The notes under the pieces were generated by a model, which had not been told where the DNA came from, made no database searches, and saw only the letters and a list, made by a program, of their open reading frames with translations. Positions 11,335 through 22,395 of a stretch of 64,000 bases of DNA are shown piece after piece (the stretch's first letter is position 1; each line of letters starts with the position of its first letter). Origin of the DNA: Spongilla lacustris (taxonomy: Eukaryota; Porifera; Demospongiae; Spongillida; Spongillidae); NCBI GenBank assembly GCA_949361645.1, contig OX442436.1, forward strand, positions 6,674,862-6,738,861, in the 5' to 3' direction. The translations under genes and the position numbers were made by a program.

Positions 11335-13947
11335 ATGGTGGGTGTCCGTTTACGGTTGTTATCGATACTAACTATTCAACAGTTCAGTAAGTGCTTTGAG
11401 ATTTTGTGGAAGGTGGGGGGTTCATTGATGACTTGTGGTGCCAACAGCGCTCGCTAGGAGCCTGCTGTGTCCCCCCGGCAGCCTGCCTTACCCGCCAACC
11501 TCGTGCGCCAGCTTTGGAGAGGAACCCAACGGTTTTGGTGCAGCTCAAGCACGGTGCGCGTTAGATGGAGGTGCACTGCTGTCTGTTGGCAATTCGGTAC
11601 AATTGACGGTGGCATTACGGTACGTAGAATCGCTGGGACAAGTGGAGTCCGCTTATTGGATTAATGTTAGCGGCGCACTGGCATCTCAAGGGGGGCAGTG
11701 TGCCGCCATTCGAAATGCAACACTTCTTACCACGGTAAATTGCAGCCAACCTCTGTCAAGACTCTGTCAAATCAACTATACAGGTAACGATAGAGGGCAA
11801 TGGTAATATGTGCCGCTACTGTGTGTGTGTCCACCTAGCCACACCCACCGTCTCCATGAGGGCCACGCCTACTAGCCCTGTGGCGGGCGCAGCTGTTACG
11901 CTGACCTGTTCCTACAGTAACAGTACCTCAGTCAGCTTGCAGAAGGATGATGTGCCCGTCAACACCTCCACTGTCCCCCTTAATGCCTCCTCATCACAGC
12001 TCAGCCTAACACTGGCCAGTATCCAGGCTGGCCGCTATGACTGTGTGGCTAGTAACCCTCTGGGAGCTGTGAAGTCCAACGCCATAGTCATACCAGCAGG
12101 AGGTATGGAAGAGGGAGATTGCATGCTTTAGTTTAACCCCTTAACCACCTCAGGTTCTACCACCATTGCTCCCATCACCTTAACGCTGAATGGTGCTACC
12201 ACAAACACCTTACCTCTTGGTACCATCTTCAACATCACCTGCTCCACCTCATCCTCTGTCTCCTGGACCTGGTTCAGAAATGGTCTCCCTCTCTCCCCCT
12301 TCTCCCCCTCCTCCCCTAGCTCCATCACTGTGATTGACTTCACCACATACGACACCTCTGGATTCTACCAATGCAGGGCTTTGGACCCCTCCTCCAACAG
12401 TAATATCATTGCACATATCCTGGTTCTGGCTACAGGTGAGCTCCCATTAGAACTGGGTTATCTTACATGTTTTCTCTAACAGGTGGTATCCCAGCGATAG
12501 TGGATGATGTACTTGTGGAGGCGTGGTCCCGATCTGAGCTGCAGGTTCTGTGGTACCCTCCCTATCGACCCAACACAGACCTGGCTCTCCTGCGCTATCA
12601 GTTCCTCTATGGGGTGGGGTCTCCAGACATCACCAGTTTTTCTAACGGATCGTTCCTGAAGCCATCAAACAGTCTCCCCCTCAATGGTACCATCCAGGGA
12701 CTGCTTCCTGGCACAACATACAAAGTAGTTGTGCTTGTCTGCTCAGAGATTGGTTGTGACTTTTCCCATTTGTTGCCTACCATGGCCATGACCTTTGGAC
12801 TAGGTTGGTTGCAATGGCTGTGCATGAATATAATTATATTCATGCACATATACATACATGTGCTTGGCTCTGCAGTTATTTTTATTCAGTGGTGGGGAGG
12901 GGGAGGAGGGGGCAATGATACATTGATGTACAAACTTGAAATTGCACGTTTTTCTAAATGACAACATCACGTGATGATTAGCGCTTGGTCAGCATGGTTT
13001 GTGAGGGGGTGGAGGGGACATGTGAGGGGGTGGGGGACATGTGAGGTGGTGGGGGTGGAGGGGACATGTGAGGGGGTAGGAGCATCTGGGGGTGCCCTCA
13101 TACCTCTCCACCCCTCACGTGTAGCTTATAACTCTACCGTGCAAGGTGTGATGCTGTCCTATGATGGAGCAGGGGGGGTATTTGTGGCCTGGGCACCCCT
13201 CATCCCCCATCCTCCTGAGGGGGCGGTGGCCTTCTACGAGGTGCAATATGGCAGCAGCTCCTACGATGAGGCAGTCACAGTGTACCCACCTTCCAACAGC
13301 GTGCATCTAATTGGTGTCACAGATATTTACAAGGTCAGTCTTGTCTTGCCCCGCCCCCTGCTCCACCCCCTCCCCACCACACCTAGGCTAGGGTGAGGGC
13401 AGCTGTGAAGGTGAGGGTGGAGCCGGAGACGTATGACTACAATCAGTGGAGCCAGTGGGTGGAGCAGCCAACGGGGGCGTGGTCAGCAACCACCCCTAGT
13501 GCCGGTACTAAGGCCTGTCTTCTGACTGGTATGCTTTTATCTGCTGCCATTTTAACCCCTTAGTGCCCACAGGTGAGTGCACCATGCCCGCGGGCTATAG
13601 TTGCTAAGGAACCTGTTGCTGTCCTCTCCAGTCCAACCTGTGCCCACCACTGGGGGCGAGGCAGTCAGTCCACCTGTGGGTGTGGTCATTCCATCAGTGG
13701 TGGTGCCTGTAGTGGTGGTGATAGGTGTGTTAGGTGTGGGCGTGGCACTCCTAATTTGGTGCTATCGGCAGAGAAAAAACAGGTGGGTGTGGCAATGTAA
13801 TTTGATAACCATTTTGATGTTCATACATCAATTAATAGCACTGATCTAAACAATGATGTCATTGATGGCCCAACCAATGATGATGTCATTGATGACCCAA
13901 CCAATGACAAAGCTGTGCTGACCACCACTGGCACCACGAAGCTCTAA
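11335..13947 (+). CDS. Receptor A: CTLD-like + 2 Ig + 2 FN3 + TM + acidic tail
   Basis: Ten exons join in phase to 616 residues: 11335-11386, 11448-11783, 11839-12102, 12154-12435, 12483-12803, 13125-13333, 13387-13504, 13564-13572, 13632-13782 and 13839-13947. Exon 1 is a short N-terminal signal-like segment. Exon 2 is a C-type-lectin-like domain (LLCPPGSLPYPPTSCASF near its start, GGQCAAI and SRLCQINY at its end). Exons 3 and 4 are Ig-like domains (LTCSYSN and GRYDCVASN; NITCSTSS and GFYQCRA). Exon 5 and exons 6-7 are FN3-like, the second containing QWSQW. Exon 8 is a predicted 9-nt microexon. Exon 9 is a strongly hydrophobic TM followed by RQRKN. The tail has two DDVID/NDVID repeats. A surface adhesion or recognition role is inferred from domains only. 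The exon 7 donor could instead be at 13528, in the same phase. Confidence 0.75.
12838..12980 (+). mobile_element. MITE-like element, copy 1 (intron 5 of receptor A)
   Basis: About 140 bp containing cttggctctgcagttatttt and aaacttgaaattgcac. A close copy lies in opposite orientation at 13955-14105. No clear TIR or target duplication was seen. Confidence 0.55.
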
Positions 13948-13954
13948 TCATCAC

Positions 13955-14105
13955 TCATCACGTGGTGTTATCATTTAGAAAAACATGCAATTTCAAGTTT
14001 GTACAACCATGTATCATTGCCCCCCTCCCCCTCCCCCTCCCCCCCACCCCACCACTGAATAAAAATAACTGCAGAGCCATGCACATGTATGTATATGTGT
14101 AGAAG
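13955..14105 (-). mobile_element. MITE-like element, copy 2 (3' flank of receptor A)
   Basis: Inverted relative to the copy at 12838-12980. It shares cttgaaattgca, the poly-G/C core and ctgcagttatttttattcag. It starts about 8 bp after the receptor A stop codon, so it is probably in the 3' UTR. It contains aataaa near 14058 on the plus strand. Confidence 0.6.
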
Positions 14106-14347
14106 CAGATATAACTTCACAGCTACAATTTGGTGGGCATACGTCACTAGTCGTTTAGTGATGTGGAAACCATCATTGCTGCCAGCTAGAGCCACGTATT
14201 GGCGTTAATTAAATTACAATAGATCGCTCATTGTGCTATGTGAGGAGTGGATTAGACCTAATTGTGTTATACATCAATGGATATAGTTAATAGATATGAT
14301 TACAATTCCTGCATCTGGTATTTGTCCGTCTGTCACCAAACAATTCC

Positions 14348-17020
14348 ATGATCTCGCTGGTAACGCTTATACTCGCTATCTCTGTGGTGTCACAATGGAA
14401 AGGCGGTAAGTACACGTAGGCACAAGTACGTGTCCATTGTATCTTTCTGGTTCCCCTAAACAAATCTAAACACACGCACATGCGTACACAATTAACAGCG
14501 GCCGGCCTGACATGCCCACCTAGCTACAGGCCCAACGGCTCCACGCGGTGTGTCTACGTCGTTAACAACCAAACAGCCAGTGCTACAGCCGCGGCCGCCG
14601 CGTGTGGTCCGAACCCTCTGGTGGACGTCCAGGACCTAGTCCAGTATACTAACCTTAAGCTATACCTTCAAGTCCAGGGCACGCCCCTCGCCTCCTACTG
14701 GACGCAGTACAACTACAACGCGGGGGTCCTTACACCCTCCTCCGCCATTGTGGGCAACGCAAGTAACTTCAATGGCAGTTCCAGCGGTAGTATGGGCCAG
14801 TGTGTGGCCATTCAGCAACAGGGTCTGTTTGTTCTCACCCCATGTTCAAATACCCTTCCCTTCATCTGTGTCGGCGATACCCAAGGTACTGCAGTGGAGG
14901 TGTACAGGTGTGGGGATAACTGGCTTAAATATTATAATACCTTAATTCTCTGCAGCTCTAACCACACCCACCGTCTCCATAATTGCCACGCCCACTATGC
15001 TGACCTGTTCCTACAGTAACAGTACCTCAGTCAGCTTTCAGAAGGATGATGTGCCCATCACCACCTTCACTGTCTCCCTTAATGCCTCCTCATCAGTGCT
15101 CAGCCTAACACTGGCCAGTATCCAGGCTGGCCGCTATGACTGTGTGGCTGGTAACCCTCTGGGAGCTGTGAAGTCCAACGCCATAGTCATACCAGCAGGA
15201 GGTATGGAAGGGGGAGATTGCATGCTTTAGTTTAACCCCTTAACCACCTCAGGTTCTACCACCATTGCTCCCATCACCTTAACGCTGAATGGTGCTACCA
15301 CAAACACCTTACCTCTTGGTACCATCTTCAACATCACCTGCTCCACCTCTTCTTCTGTCTCCTGGACCTGGTTCAGAAATGGTGTCCCCCTCTCCTCCTC
15401 CTCCCCCAGCTCCATCACTGTGGCTGACTTCACCTCATACGACACCTCTGGATTCTACCAATGCAGGGCTTTGGACCCCTCCTCCAACAGTAATGTCATA
15501 GCACAGATCCTGGTCCTGGCTACAGGTGAGCTCCCATTAGAATCTCCCTGCTCCACTGGATAATGCTCTCCTCTCAGATGGTGTACCTGGGCCTGTGGAC
15601 TCCGTGTTTGTGTCCCCCTCCTCCCAGACTGGCATGGTGGTGAACTGGGTCCCTCCCTCCAATCCTAACACTGACCAATCTCTGCTCAGATATACCATCA
15701 CATGGTGTAACTCCACCTCTCCACTGTGCATTACATCACCAGGGGTGGCCCCTGTGGCCAGTCTAGACCCCACCTTTGGTATAACCACACCCTTCCCAGG
15801 CCAGATGACCATCTCACAGCTGCAACCTGGTTCCCAGTACACAGTGCAGGTGGGTGTGGCCTCACCTGCTGGGGGTGTTGTAGCTCCTTTGTACAATGCA
15901 ACCATAGCAACATTTGGTACAGGTGGGTATTAAATAGGGTGTATAGTTTATGTGACCAGTTTCCACTATGTTCCTAGTTCCCAATGCCACTGTTCAGATT
16001 TACAATGTCTCTCGGACACAAGACAACACAACCATTGTAGCTTATTGGCAGCCATTGGTGACCACGCCCCCAGTTGGTCAGATAGTGCGGTACTATGTGG
16101 AGTACAGGGATGCCACCAAGGGGACATCCAACACTGTGTATGTGTCCAGTTCATACACCTACATTGTTCTCCAGAATCTAATGAATGCAAATAACTATGA
16201 GGTAATGGAGGCATGGCATGGGATGGCATTTAACCCTTTAGTGCCTAGATACGTGTGCAAGCAGCAGTCCAGACCTCATCCAATCCAAACACCTTTGGAT
16301 TGACCACACCCACCAATTGGACTGTCTCATCAGGAATAGCTCCCTTCAGTCAGTCCTGGTAGCCATGGTGACATGTATAGCTACTAATATGCCTCTCTTC
16401 ATACACACACATTTTTCTCTCCCTTAACCCAAATCACGCCATCCCCACACACATCCTCTCCACACATCCACACACCATCTCCACTCCACATACCATACTG
16501 ATATTTACCTATTCTCAACATCATACACACACCTTGTATGCCACCTTCACATGATCACCTTCACATGATCACATCACATGCACGCCTCATCACATGCGCA
16601 CCTCATCACATGCACACCTCATCACATGCACACCTCATCACATGCACACCTCATCACATGCGCACCTCATCACATGCACACCTCATCACATGCACACCTC
16701 ATCACTCTGTCTTCAGTACCCATCAGTAAGTACATACAGTTGTGCACACAATAAAACATGTAATAATGTTGTACCTCTCATCTTACAACCACTTCCACAT
16801 ACTGCAGTACCACGTAAGGGTGATTTAGCAGATAGTACTATGCACATGACACACACACACATACACACACACACACACAAACACACATACACACATACAC
16901 GCACACATCATCCTCTCCATATATCCAGCCACTGGGGGCAATTCCCACCAAGACAAGGTGCAAGTGCTCTCTTGGATGCTCTTCCTGTGTGCTTTCATCG
17001 CCTCGTTGTATTTGCTATGA
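14348..17020 (+). CDS. Receptor B: CTLD-like + 2 Ig + 2 FN3, predicted GPI-anchored
   Basis: Eleven pieces join in phase to 579 residues: 14348-14405 (signal peptide MISLVTLILAISVVSQ), 14499-14885 (CTLD-like: LTCPPSYRPNG, GQCVAI, CSNTLPFICV), 14956-15201 and 15253-15525 (Ig), 15578-15922 (FN3), 15978-16201 plus 16249-16348 (FN3), microexons 16717-16725 and 16808-16813, and 16929-17020. The last exon ends in a hydrophobic run (VLSWMLFLCAFIASLYLL) directly followed by TGA, with no basic stop-transfer and no cytoplasmic tail. This is the form of a GPI-attachment signal (inference; a tail-less TM is the alternative). Compared with A and C, Ig1 lacks a 24-bp in-frame stretch (SPVAGSAV). Confidence 0.75.
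16560..16708. repeat. 16-bp minisatellite before a microexon
   Basis: The unit is catcacatgcacacct, about nine copies. The array stops 8 bp before the acceptor ctgtcttcag of the 9-nt microexon in receptor B. Confidence 0.95.
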
Positions 17021-17312
17021 ACTTTGTGTGTGTGGAGGGGGGGGGGGGGAGGGGGGGGAGGAAATAAGAAATTACAATTACATATTTGTTGGATGAAAGA
17101 AAGGAGGGGATTGGGGGATCATATTTGAAGTGATATAAGAGCATTCAAGATTAATTCTGGTTCAGTAGCTAGAGGTACATACGTTAATCACGAATTAATT
17201 CGGCATGCGCGCGCGCATGGTAATATTTTAAAGTTAATTAATTGTTTTGCCGCTTATCGTATATACCGTATATATGCAGTAATATTGCTAAAATGATAGC
17301 TATATTATTACA

Positions 17313-20300
17313 ATGACACGTACACACAGATCCTTAGCACTGATAATTCTTGCTGCACTTTGGAAAGAAGGTAATTTATTTTAAAAACTTAGTTGTTATG
17401 TGTTTAATTGCCATTTTTCTACATAACTCACACGAACCACGGTAGCCATTGGCCTGACATGCCCACCTAGCTACAGGCCCAACGGCTCCACGCGGTGTGT
17501 CTACGTCGTTAACAACCAAACGGCCAGTGCTACAGCCGCGGCCGCCGCGTGTGGTCCGAACCCTCTGGTGGACGTCCAGGACCTAGTCCAGTATACTAAC
17601 CTTAAGCTATACCTTCAAGTCCAGGGCACGCCCCTCGCCTCCTACTGGACGCAGTACAACTACAACACGGGGGTCCTCACACCCTCCTCCGCCATTGTGA
17701 GCAACGCAAGTAACTTCAATGGCAGTTCCAGCGGTAGTACGGGCCAGTGTGTGGCCATTCAGCAACAGGGTCTGTTTGTTCTCACCCCATGTTCAAATAC
17801 CCTTCCCTTCATCTGTGTCAGCGATACCCAAGGTACAGTGGCTTAAAATATAGTTTCTCATGCCATGACATAATGTATAGGGCATCATGGCACGAGACTA
17901 GCTTAAATATAATACCTTCTCTGCAGCTCTAACCACACCCACCGTCTCCATAAGTGCCACGCCCACTAGCCCTGTGGCGGGCTCAGCTGTTACGCTGACC
18001 TGTTCCTACAGTAACAGTACCTCAGTCAGCTTGCAGAAGGATGATGTGCCTGTCAACACCTCCACTGTCTCTCTTAATGCCTCCTCATCACAGCTCAGCC
18101 TAACACTGGCCAGTATCCAGGCTGGTCGCTATGACTGTGTGGCTGGTAACCCTCTGGGAGCTGTGAAGTCCAACACCATAGTCATACCAGCAGGAGGTAT
18201 GGAAGAGGGAGATTGTATGCTTTAGTTTAATCCTTTAACCACCTCAGGTGCTACCACTATTGCTCCCATCACCTTAACACTGAATGGTGCTACCACAAAC
18301 AGTCCAGTCACCTTACCTCTTGGTACCATCTTCAACATCACCTGCTCCACCTCTTCTTCTGTCTCCTGGACCTGGTTCAGAAATGGTGTCCCCCTCTCCC
18401 CCTCCTCCCCCAGCTCCATCACTGTGGCAGACTTCACCTCATACGACACCTCTGGATTCTACCAATGCAGGGCCTTGGACCCCTCCTACAACAGTAATAT
18501 CATAGCACAGATCCTGGTTCTGGCTACAGGTGAGCTCCCGTTAGAATCTCCCTGCTCCACTGGATAATGCTCTCCTCTCAGATGGTGTACCTGGGCCTGT
18601 GGACTCCGTGTTTGTGTCCCCCTCCTCCCAGACTGGCATGGTGGTGAACTGGGTCCCTCCCTCCAATCCTAACACTGACCAATCCCTGCTCAGATACACT
18701 ATCACATGGTGTAACTCCACCTCTCCATTGTGCATTACATCACCAGGGGTGGCCCCTGTGGCCAGTCTAGACCCCACCTTTGGTATAACCACACCCTTCC
18801 CAGGCCAGATGACTATCTCACAGCTGCAACCTGGTTCCCAGTACACAGTGCAGGTGGGTGTGGCCTCACCTGCTGGGGGTGTTGTAGCTCCATTGTACAA
18901 TGTAACCATAGCAACATTTGGTACAGGTGGGTATTAAATAGGGTGTGTAGTTTATGTGACCAGTTTCCTCTATGTTCCTAGTTCCCAATGACACTGTTCA
19001 GATTTACAATGTCTCTCGGACACAAGACAACACGACCATTGTAGTCTATTGGCAACCATTGGTGACCACGCCCCCAGTTGGTCAGATAGTGCGGTACTAT
19101 GTTGAGTACAGGGATGCCACCAAGGGGACATCCAACACTGTGTATGTGTCCAGTTCATACACCTACATTGTTCTCCAGAATCTAATGAATGCAAATAACT
19201 ATGAGGTAATGGAGGCGTGGCATGGGATGGCATTTAACCCTTTAGTGCCTAGATACGTGTGCAAGCAGCAGTCCAGACCTCATCCAATCCAAACACCTTT
19301 GGATTGACCACACCCACCAATTGGACCTTCTCATCAGGAATAGCTCCCTTCAGTCAGTCCTGATAGCCATGGTGACATGTATAGCTACTAATATGCCTCT
19401 CTTCACACACACACATGCCCCACCCTTCACACACACATGCCCCACCCTTCACACACACATGCCCCACCCTTCACACATATGCCCCACCCTTCACACACAT
19501 GCCCCACCCTTCACACACACATGCCCCACCCTTCACACACACATACCCCACCCTTCACACATATGCCCCACCCTTCACACACATGCCCCACCCTTCACAC
19601 ACATGCCCCACCCTTCACACACATGCCCCACCCTTCACACACACATGCCCCACCCTTCACACACACATACCCCACCCTTCACACACATGCCTCACTGATC
19701 ACACACATGCCCCACCCCTCACACACGTCTTCACATTCAGTACCATCAAGTAAGTCTTTTCCCATGTCTCCTTCCTGGTCCTTACCTGCATTCCTCCTCC
19801 CCACTCCTTACCTGTGACCCTGCTACCTGCCTTCTCTTCCTGTAGTACCACGTAAGTGTTCCATTGAATGGTACCCTTCCCCCATAGCTACTAATGGTAC
19901 CCTTCCCCCATAGCTACTAATGGTACCCTTCCCCCATAGCTACTAATGGTACCCTTCCCCCATAGCTACTAATGGTACCCTTCCCCCATAGCTACTAATG
20001 GTACCCTTCCCCCATAGCTACTAATGGTACCCTTCCCCCATAGCTACTAATGGTACCCTTCCCCCATAGCTACTAATGGTACCCTTCCCCCATAGCTACT
20101 AATGGTACCCTTCCCCCATAGCTACTAATGGTACCCTTCCCCCATAGCTACTAATGGTACCCTTCCCCCATAGCTACTAATGGTACCCTTCTCCCATAGC
20201 TACTAATGGTACCCTTCTCCCATAGCTACTAATGATACCCTTCCCCCCATAGCTACTAATGGTACCCTTCTCCCATAGCTACTAATGGTACCCTTCCCCC

Positions 20301-21587
20301 CATAGCTACTAATGGTACCCTTCCCCCCATAGCTACTAATGGTACCCTTCCCCCATAGCTACTAATGGTACCCTTCCCCCATAGCTACTAATGGTACCCT
20401 TCTCCCATAGCTACTAATGGTACCCTTCCCCCCATAGCTACTAATGGTACCCTTCTCCCATAGCTACTAATGGTACCCTTCTCCATAGCTACTAATGGTA
20501 CCTTTCTTCCATAGCTACTAATGGTACCCTTCTCCATAGCTACTAATGGTACCCTTCTCCCATAGCTACTAATGGTACCCTTCTCCATAGCTACTAATGG
20601 TACCCTTCTCCATAGCTACTAATGGTACCCTTCCCCCATAGCTACTAATGGTACCCTTCTCCATAGCTACTAATGGTACCCTTCTCCATAGCTACTAATG
20701 GTACCCTTCCCCCATAGCTACTAATGGTACCCTTCTCCATAGCTACTAATGGTACCCTTCCCCCATAGCTACTAATGGTACCCTTCTCCATAGCTACTAA
20801 TGGTATCCTTCCCCCCATAGCTACTAATGGTCATAGCTACTAATGGTACCCTTCTCCATAGCTACTAATGGTACCTTTCTTCCATAGCTACTAATGGTAC
20901 CCTTCCCCCATAGCTACTAATGGTATCCTTCCCCCCATAGCTACTAATGGTCATAGCTACTAATGGTACCCTTCTCCATAGCTACTAATGGTACCTTTCT
21001 TCCATAGCTACTAATGGTACCCTTCCCCCATAGCTACTAATGGTACCTTCCCCCATAGCTACTAATGGTACCCTTCCCCCATAGCGACTAATGGTATCCT
21101 TCCCCCATAGCTACTGGTACTGGCTCTAATGGTGGTTTAGGTACTCCAGTGGACAGTAGTGTGGTGGCTCCTGCAGTGATTGTGCCTGTGGTTGTCGTGG
21201 CAACCGTGGTAGTGGTAGCCATAGTAGCAATCATCATTTGGCTTAAAAGGAAATCAAGGTGGGTACTAATTAGAATGTAGCCAGCTGCACCATTATTTCT
21301 GCATGTTCTGTTATCTAGATACAAACATTTGGTAGTGTTTTAGGTTACATGTCATTGTTTTTGTAACCTAGCTATGACAAACGCTTGTACAGTATCTAAC
21401 GGAACATGTATGGTTTGCTTCATAAATCGAACATGGGGAAAGAAAAAAAAAAATCTACTGATGCCATGGACCATCACATACATAATTTGCCCCCCACTTT
21501 AGTGTCTATCACACCAGCAAACCATCTGATGCTACTGATGGAGCTTACGACATAAAACTCATGCCAGCTGATAACGAGGGAGACTAG
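17313..21587 (+). CDS. Receptor C: CTLD-like + 2 Ig + 2 FN3 + TM + short tail
   Basis: Twelve pieces join in phase to 637 residues: 17313-17370 (signal peptide MTRTHRSLALIILAALW), 17446-17832 (CTLD-like), 17927-18196 and 18248-18529 (Ig), 18582-18926 (FN3), 18982-19205 plus 19253-19352 (FN3), microexons 19741-19749 and 19846-19851, 21111-21258 (TM: long Val/Ile run ending IIIWLKRKS) and 21503-21587 (tail with YDIKLMP, stop TAG). Most exons and even the short introns are nearly identical to receptor B, indicating recent duplication or gene conversion. The intron before the TM exon is filled by a splice-acceptor satellite (19865-21107) that could yield soluble forms. Function is not known; the tail Tyr residues could be docking sites (speculative). 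Confidence 0.75.
19395..19735. repeat. ~22-bp minisatellite before a microexon
   Basis: The unit is cccttcacacacatgcccca, about fifteen copies with small length variation. It ends 10 bp before the acceptor tcacattcag of the 9-nt microexon in receptor C. Confidence 0.95.
19865..21107. repeat. 26-bp splice-acceptor satellite, ~47 copies
   Basis: The unit is gctactaatggtacccttcc followed by cccata (25-27 bp). Each unit has the branch-point-like TACTAAT, a pyrimidine tract and CATAG. The array ends exactly at the acceptor of the TM exon of receptor C (tcccccatag, 21101-21110). The exon itself starts CTACTGGTACTGG, resembling the unit. Confidence 0.97.
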
Positions 21588-21670
21588 TGTGGTGGGTGCA
21601 GACACGCCATGTATACACAATCTCAGTTCAAGAAAGGAAACCTTTGTGTGTGTTATGATAATCTAGTCAC

Positions 21671-22294
21671 TTATAAATCTGTATTGGTATTGCTTTGCAA
21701 CAATTGAGCTATTGCATAGGTAATATATTCAAACGGTTCATTCTGCGTGAAGAACTGTTTCACGTGACCATCCTTATCCACCAAGTATTTGCAGAAATTC
21801 CACTTGGGGGTGTTGCCGCTTGACCCCGTAAGAAATTCATATACGGAGCTAGCGCGCTCACCCGTGACATCTATTTTGCTAAAAAGCGGGAATTTTGCCC
21901 CGTAATTCTCCGCAAACTGAATTATTTCCCTCATTGTGCCCGGTTCCTGGTCGCCAAATTGGTTGCAGGGAAAGGCCAGAACGGTAAAGCCTTGTGCATT
22001 GAACTTGCGCTGCAGCTGGACGAGACCTCTGTAATTGACATCAGTGTAGCCACACTGACTGGCTACGTTTACGACTAGAGACACCTGCGCGGGATATATA
22101 TGCATATTAAGTGCACGTGCCAGCCAGGCAATTAATAATAAAATTACCTTTCCTCTGTATTGTTCTAGAGATACCACGTTTCCGAAGGCGTCGTGAGCCG
22201 TTAGCGAGTAAAAGTCTACTGCGTGAGAAGCAGTGGACATAAATACGAGCAGTACTACATGAGTTATGGACTTCATAATTGTAGACAATGACAA
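21671..22294 (-). CDS. Secreted/ER glutathione peroxidase, Cys type (GPX7/8-like)
   Basis: Two minus-strand exons join at phase 0: 22148-22276 (ATG at 22276; an alternative upstream ATG at 22294) and 21671-22084, giving 180 residues from the second Met. An N-terminal hydrophobic signal (HVVLLVFMSTASHA) is followed by the GPx fold. The peroxidatic Cys is in NVASQCGYTD, the Gln in AFPCNQFGDQEPG, and the Trp-Asn in KWNF, so the C-Q-W-N tetrad is complete with Cys instead of selenocysteine. The absence of the dimer loop and the signal peptide fit the GPX7/8 group, whose known members reduce peroxides in the ER. The C-terminus NTDL only weakly resembles a KDEL-type retrieval signal. The gene is divergent from the JmjC gene, about 100 bp between starts. 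Confidence 0.9.
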   Translation of the reverse strand: MSLSTIMKSITHVVLLVFMSTASHAVDFYSLTAHDAFGNVVSLEQYRGKVILLLIAWLARALNMHIYPAQVSLVVNVASQCGYTDVNYRGLVQLQRKFNAQGFTVLAFPCNQFGDQEPGTMREIIQFAENYGAKFPLFSKIDVTGERASSVYEFLTGSSGNTPKWNFCKYLVDKDGHVKQFFTQNEPFEYITYAIAQLLQSNTNTDL

Positions 22295-22395
22295 TGCGTG
22301 ACGTCACAATGTACCGCGCGTACATGTAATTGGGAAAAGTATTTAAGTATATTAATATCTGGTGGGCGTGTGTGTTGTTTGAAATCCCCATCAAC

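Noticed and set aside
13430..13470. WSXWS cytokine-receptor box in the second FN3 of receptor A
   Set aside because: The text is NQWSQWVEQ, which lacks the last Ser, and B and C have no Trp pair here. It is not enough to call a cytokine receptor.
19865..21107. Regular short repeats resembling a CRISPR array or a repetitive protein
   Set aside because: The units are directly contiguous with no unique spacers, and this is animal DNA. The short frames seen in it are periodic artefacts.
22100..22160. Reading the GPx gene as one uninterrupted 207-codon frame
   Set aside because: The extra 21 residues correspond to a 63-bp intron with GT/AG ends. Removing it joins YRGK directly to VSLVVNVASQC as in the family.
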